This document shows, piece after piece, positions 6,186 to 9,299 of a DNA stretch of 9,299 nt. Both the position numbers and the translations under genes were made by a program. Every line of letters begins with the position of its first letter. The stretch's first letter is position 1. Source of the DNA: Ignavibacteriaceae bacterium (lineage in GTDB: Bacteria; Bacteroidota; Ignavibacteria; Ignavibacteriales; Ignavibacteriaceae). The notes beneath the pieces are model-generated. The model was not told where the DNA came from, searched no databases, and saw only the letters and a list, made by a program, of their open reading frames with translations. The stretch is taken from contig JANWIS010000011.1 in NCBI GenBank assembly GCA_025449775.1, positions 1 through 9,299 of the forward strand, in the 5' to 3' direction.

Positions 6186-8120
6186 ATGGATAAAATAAAA
6201 ATAAAATTTCCTGACAGTCAGATTAAAGAATTTGAAAAAGGAATTACACCTTATCAGGTTGCTCAATCAATTTCAAGCCGGCTTGCTGATGATGCTTTAG
6301 CAGCAGAAGTAAATGGTTCTGTAATTGAAATGCACAGACCAATTAAAGATGATACAAGTATTCGCTTTCTTATGTTTGATGATGAACAAGGAAAAGAAGT
6401 TTACTGGCATTCTACATCTCACTTAATGGCACATGCTATTAAATCAATTTATCCAGAAGCAAAATTCGGAGTTGGTCCACCGATTGAAAATGGTTTCTAT
6501 TATGATTTTGATATAAATAAAAAGCTTGATGAAGAAGATCTTCTTAAGATAGAAGCACAAATGGAAAAGATTGCTAAAGAAGATAATAAGTTTGAAAGAG
6601 AAGAACTTTCAAAACAATCAGCTATTGATTTTTTCAGGAAAAAGAATGATGAATATAAACTTGAAATACTAAGTGAACTGGATGAAAACAGTGAAGTGAT
6701 CAGCATTTATAATGAAGGTGATTTCACAGATCTTTGCACAGGTCCTCATTTACCATCAGCAGGGAAAATAAAGTACGTAAAACTGTTGAGTGTTTCCGGT
6801 TCTTATTGGCGTGGTGACGAACATAATAAACAGCTGCAAAGAATTTATGGAATATCTTTTCCCAAGAAAAAAATGCTCGAAGATTATATTCACCTTCTTG
6901 AAGAAGCAAAAAGAAGAGATCACAGAAAGCTTGGTAAACAACTGGATTTATTCAGTGTTCATGAAGAAGCAGGAGCCGGGCTAATTTACTGGCATCCAAA
7001 AGGTGCAAGAGTTAGATTGGAGATAGAAGATTACTGGAGAAAAGCACACTTAGAAAATGGATATGAACTGCTTTACTCACCTCATCTTGGAAAAAGCTGG
7101 TTGTGGGAAACTAGCGGACATCTTGGTTTTTATAAAGACAGTATGTATGCAAGTATGAAAATTGATGATCAGGATTATTACATTAAACCGATGAACTGTC
7201 CTTTTCATATTATGATTTATAAATCCCAGCTTAGATCTTACAGAGATTTACCATTAAGATGGGGCGAACTTGGAACTGTTTATCGCTATGAAAAAAGTGG
7301 TGTATTACACGGTCTTTTGCGTGTTAGAGGATTTACACAGGATGATGCACACATTTTTTGTACTCATGCACAAATTGAAGATGAAATTATTGAAGTGATA
7401 CGGTTTGCTAAAATGGTTTGGGCTGCATTCGGATTTAATGATTTGAAATTTTACCTGTCAACCAAACCGGAAAAAGCAGTTGGAGAAGATGAACTATGGA
7501 ACAAAGCAACAGATTCATTAAAGAATGCCTTATCAAGAGAAAAATTAGAATATGAAGTTGATGAAGGCGGCGGTGCATTTTACGGTCCAAAGATCGATAT
7601 TAAAATAAAAGATGCATTAAAACGTGAATGGCAGATGAGTACGGTTCAATTTGATTTTAATGAACCGGAAAGATTTGATATGAAATACATTGGTGAAGAT
7701 GGTAAAGAACACCGGCCGTTTATGGTTCATCGTGCGCTTCTCGGATCGATCGAAAGATTTTTTGGAATACTCATAGAACATTTTGCAGGAGATTTTCCAA
7801 CCTGGTTAGCACCGGTACAAGTTGCAATTATTCCTGTCTCACAGAATTTTTCTGAGTACGCTTTAAAAGTGAATGAAAAATTACGGCAGGCTGGTATTCG
7901 CAGTCAGGTGGATCATCGGAATGAAAAAATCGGGTATAAAATAAGGGACTGGGAAATGCAGAAAGTACCATATATGGTCATAGTTGGCGAAAAGGAAGTA
8001 ACTTCAGAAAATATTTCAGTCCGGAAGCATAAAAAAGGTGACATCGGGACGTTTAAAATCTCCGATTTTATTGATAAACTTGCTACGGAAATTTTAAATA
8101 AGGATTACACAATAAATTAA
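6186..8120 (+). CDS. thrS: Threonyl-tRNA synthetase
   Basis: This 644-residue class II synthetase charges tRNA-Thr with threonine and hydrolyses mischarged Ser-tRNA-Thr. Domains in order: TGS (about 1-62), editing domain (about 63-240), catalytic core (about 250-540) and anticodon-binding domain (about 545-640). The editing pocket residues H75, H79, C184 and H188 are present (HSTSH; DLCTGPH), matching E. coli H73, H77, C182 and H186. The zinc ligands that recognise threonine are C338 (MNCPFH), H389 (DDAHIF) and H515 (MVHRA), each four positions after E. coli C334, H385 and H511. Motif 2 contains RYEKSGVLHGLLRVRGF (367-383), and motif 3 the ALLGSIERFFG stretch (517-527). Both active sites look intact and the length is normal. 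The ATG at 6186 gives the expected TGS start, though only a weak AGAAG precedes it. It is followed after 11 bases by infC, the first of three translation genes on the same strand. Confidence 0.98.
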   Translation: MDKIKIKFPDSQIKEFEKGITPYQVAQSISSRLADDALAAEVNGSVIEMHRPIKDDTSIRFLMFDDEQGKEVYWHSTSHLMAHAIKSIYPEAKFGVGPPIENGFYYDFDINKKLDEEDLLKIEAQMEKIAKEDNKFEREELSKQSAIDFFRKKNDEYKLEILSELDENSEVISIYNEGDFTDLCTGPHLPSAGKIKYVKLLSVSGSYWRGDEHNKQLQRIYGISFPKKKMLEDYIHLLEEAKRRDHRKLGKQLDLFSVHEEAGAGLIYWHPKGARVRLEIEDYWRKAHLENGYELLYSPHLGKSWLWETSGHLGFYKDSMYASMKIDDQDYYIKPMNCPFHIMIYKSQLRSYRDLPLRWGELGTVYRYEKSGVLHGLLRVRGFTQDDAHIFCTHAQIEDEIIEVIRFAKMVWAAFGFNDLKFYLSTKPEKAVGEDELWNKATDSLKNALSREKLEYEVDEGGGAFYGPKIDIKIKDALKREWQMSTVQFDFNEPERFDMKYIGEDGKEHRPFMVHRALLGSIERFFGILIEHFAGDFPTWLAPVQVAIIPVSQNFSEYALKVNEKLRQAGIRSQVDHRNEKIGYKIRDWEMQKVPYMVIVGEKEVTSENISVRKHKKGDIGTFKISDFIDKLATEILNKDYTIN

Positions 8121-8125
8121 AGAGG
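8119..8125 (+). promoter_or_regulatory. Ribosome-binding site fixing the ATC start of infC
   Basis: AAAGAGG begins within the thrS TAA stop and ends 6 bases before ATC at 8132-8134. No ATG, GTG or TTG lies in the infC frame between the upstream in-frame stop (8099-8101) and 8270, so this site points to ATC as the initiation codon. Confidence 0.75.
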
Positions 8126-8131
8126 TTCTAT

Positions 8132-8671
8132 ATCGCGCAAGAAGATAATATTCGTGTTAATGAAGAGATTCAGGCTGCAAAAGTTAGGGTAATTGATAGT
8201 GATGGAAAACAGCTTGGAGTATTTTTAATAAAAGATGCAAGAAGACTTGCAAGCGAAAAAGGAAGAGACTTGGTGGAAATAGCTCCACAGGCAAAACCAC
8301 CTGTTTGTAAAATAATAGATTTTGGAAAATTCAGATACGAACTGCAAAAGAAAGAAAAGCTACAGAAAAAAAATCAGCAGGTATCGATTCTCAAAGAAAT
8401 AAGATTTCATCCGAATACGGATGTTCATGATTTTGATTTTAAAGCAAGACACGCAGTAAATTTTCTTGAAGAAGGAAATAAGGTTAAAGCTACTGTTGTC
8501 TTCAAAGGAAGGGAAATGGCTTACATAGAACTCGGAGAAAACCTTTTGAAAAGATTTTTAGAGAGAGTTCAGGATGTAGCTAAAATTGAATCTGAGCCGA
8601 AAGTGGAAGGAAGAAATATGAGTTTAATTGTTGTACCGGCTGCAAAAAAAGGAAAGAAAAAACAACCATAA
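8132..8671 (+). CDS. infC: Translation initiation factor IF3, with a non-canonical ATC start
   Basis: IF3 binds the 30S subunit, blocks premature 50S joining and rejects mismatched start codons and initiator tRNAs. The N-domain is visible at about 7-75 (NIRVNEEI at 6-13, LVEIAPQAKPPVCKIIDFGK at 47-66), followed by a Lys-rich linker at about 70-82 and the C-domain at about 85-175 (KEIRFHPNTDVHDFDFKAR, GNKVKATVVFKGREM). The first canonical start codon in frame is TTG at 8270, inside the N-domain, which would remove the conserved NEEI and DGKQLG segments. The frame is open from 8102 and carries conserved IF3 sequence before 8270. ATC at 8132, 6 bases after AAAGAGG, gives 179 residues, the usual family length. 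A rare start is well established for infC: E. coli uses AUU and IF3 represses its own translation through it. The same autoregulation is likely here. ATT at 8150 is an alternative start without a suitable ribosome-binding site. Confidence 0.93.
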   Translation: MAQEDNIRVNEEIQAAKVRVIDSDGKQLGVFLIKDARRLASEKGRDLVEIAPQAKPPVCKIIDFGKFRYELQKKEKLQKKNQQVSILKEIRFHPNTDVHDFDFKARHAVNFLEEGNKVKATVVFKGREMAYIELGENLLKRFLERVQDVAKIESEPKVEGRNMSLIVVPAAKKGKKKQP

Positions 8672-8684
8672 AACAGGACTCAAA

Positions 8685-8876
8685 ATGCCAAAGATGAAAA
8701 GTAATAGGGGAGCAGTTAAATCATTTAAGAAAACAGCTTCAGGAAAATTTAAAAGACGTAAAGCTTATAAAAGTCATATCCTCTCCTCAAAAACAACAAA
8801 GCGGAAGAGACAGCTGAGGAAAGCAACAATGCTTTCTAAAGCAAATCATAAAAAAGTAAAATTAATGATTCAATAA
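8685..8876 (+). CDS. rpmI: Ribosomal protein L35 (bL35)
   Basis: A 63-residue, strongly basic large-subunit protein. The N-terminus MPKMKSNRGAVKSFK and the following TASGKFKRRKAYKSH, then LSSKTTKRKRQLRK, are diagnostic of bL35. The frame extends upstream to 8628 inside infC, but ATG at 8685 gives the conserved MPKMK start and has AGGA at 8675-8678, 6 bases before it. It lies 13 bases after infC and 19 bases before rplT, the classical infC-rpmI-rplT order. In E. coli and other bacteria, L20 represses this unit through its mRNA. No extended leader exists here to hold such a structure immediately before rpmI. Confidence 0.97.
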   Translation: MPKMKSNRGAVKSFKKTASGKFKRRKAYKSHILSSKTTKRKRQLRKATMLSKANHKKVKLMIQ

Positions 8877-8895
8877 AGATAAAAGGACTGATAAA

Positions 8896-9243
8896 ATGCC
8901 AAAAGCAAAGAATAACGTTGCTTCAAGAAAAAGAAGAAGAAAAATATTAAAACAGGCTAAAGGTTACTGGGGTGCCCGTGGTAATGTTTATACTATTGCA
9001 AAGAATGCAGTTGAGAAAGGGCTTGTTCATGCATACAGGGATAGAAAATTCAAGAAGCGGATTTACCGGCAGCTTTGGATCACCAGGATAAACGCTGCTG
9101 TAAGATTGCATGGATTGAGCTATTCGAAATTCATAAAAGCTCTTGATGATAAAGGAGTGATTATTAATCGTAAGGTGCTTGCAAACCTTGCAGTCGATAA
9201 TCCTGTTTCGTTCTCCGAACTTGTAAAGTTCGCAAGTAATTAA
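8896..9243 (+). CDS. rplT: Ribosomal protein L20 (bL20)
   Basis: A 115-residue 23S rRNA-binding protein needed early in 50S assembly. The basic N-terminal extension (NNVASRKRRRKILKQAKGYW, 6-25) is followed by RGNVYTIAKNAV, HAYRDRKFKKRIYRQLWITR and INAAVRLHGLSYSKF, all typical of bL20. In several bacteria L20 also represses its own operon by binding mRNA that mimics its rRNA site. The ATG at 8896 is preceded by AAAAGGA (8881-8887) with 8 bases between. The length is normal. It is the last gene of the cluster, ended by the terminator at 9250-9290. The pheS/pheT genes that follow in many bacteria would be separate transcripts if present. Confidence 0.98.
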   Translation: MPKAKNNVASRKRRRKILKQAKGYWGARGNVYTIAKNAVEKGLVHAYRDRKFKKRIYRQLWITRINAAVRLHGLSYSKFIKALDDKGVIINRKVLANLAVDNPVSFSELVKFASN

Positions 9244-9249
9244 TTTTTT

Positions 9250-9290
9250 AACCCTCTCAAAAAGAATTTTTATTTTTTGCTGAGGGTTTT
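9250..9290 (+). terminator. Intrinsic terminator after rplT
   Basis: AACCCTC (9250-9256) pairs with GAGGGTT (9282-9288). Inside it, CAAAAA (9258-9263) pairs with TTTTTG (9274-9279) across a small internal mismatch, leaving a loop of about 10 bases. A short T run (TTTT at 9287-9290, then ACTTT) follows. The hairpin starts 6 bases after the rplT stop, as expected for the end of the thrS-infC-rpmI-rplT transcript. Confidence 0.85.
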
Positions 9291-9299
9291 ACTTTAAAT

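Noticed and set aside
8270..8671. infC beginning at TTG 8270 (133 residues)
   Set aside because: It would cut off half of the IF3 N-domain although the upstream frame encodes matching conserved sequence and a good ribosome-binding site precedes ATC 8132.
8628..8684. A 19-residue N-terminal extension of L35
   Set aside because: The extension overlaps infC, matches no L35 feature, and the conserved MPKMK start at 8685 has its own ribosome-binding site.

Overview
The window is about 9.3 kb of AT-rich bacterial chromosome and looks like ordinary housekeeping territory with one envelope-polysaccharide gene pair. The promoter style suggests the Bacteroidota/Chlorobiota side of bacteria: three promoters fit TTTG-N19-21-TAnnTTTG. 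Several genes also have clear Shine-Dalgarno sequences, which typical Bacteroidota use little. Ignavibacteria or a relative is my best guess; this is inference without a database search.

Layout. Positions 1-389 (minus) hold the start of an unrecognised exported protein. A 316-base divergent intergenic region follows. Then come a short SLBB-domain envelope protein (706-1227) and a Wzc-type polysaccharide co-polymerase/tyrosine autokinase (1227-3452), coupled through TAATG. Facing them on the minus strand is an operon of methylmalonyl-CoA mutase catalytic subunit (5607 to 3943) and methylmalonyl-CoA epimerase (3914 to 3507). A 259-base region with back-to-back promoters separates this operon from tRNA-Leu(UAA), tRNA-Val(GAC) and the translation cluster thrS-infC-rpmI-rplT. 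That cluster closes with an intrinsic terminator at the right edge.

How the genes work together. The SLBB protein and Wzc-like kinase probably act in export and chain-length control of a surface polysaccharide. Epimerase and mutase interconvert (S)-methylmalonyl-CoA, (R)-methylmalonyl-CoA and succinyl-CoA (propionate metabolism). The mutase gene encodes only the barrel subunit, so the cobalamin-binding subunit must lie outside the window. The thrS cluster supplies threonyl-tRNA synthetase, initiation factor IF3 and ribosomal proteins L35 and L20.

The most informative reading is that infC has no ATG, GTG or TTG able to start a full-length IF3. Its start is almost certainly ATC at 8132, behind a good ribosome-binding site, so canonical-start gene finding truncates the protein by 46 residues. 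I found no mobile element, CRISPR array, toxin/defence system or clearly new system.
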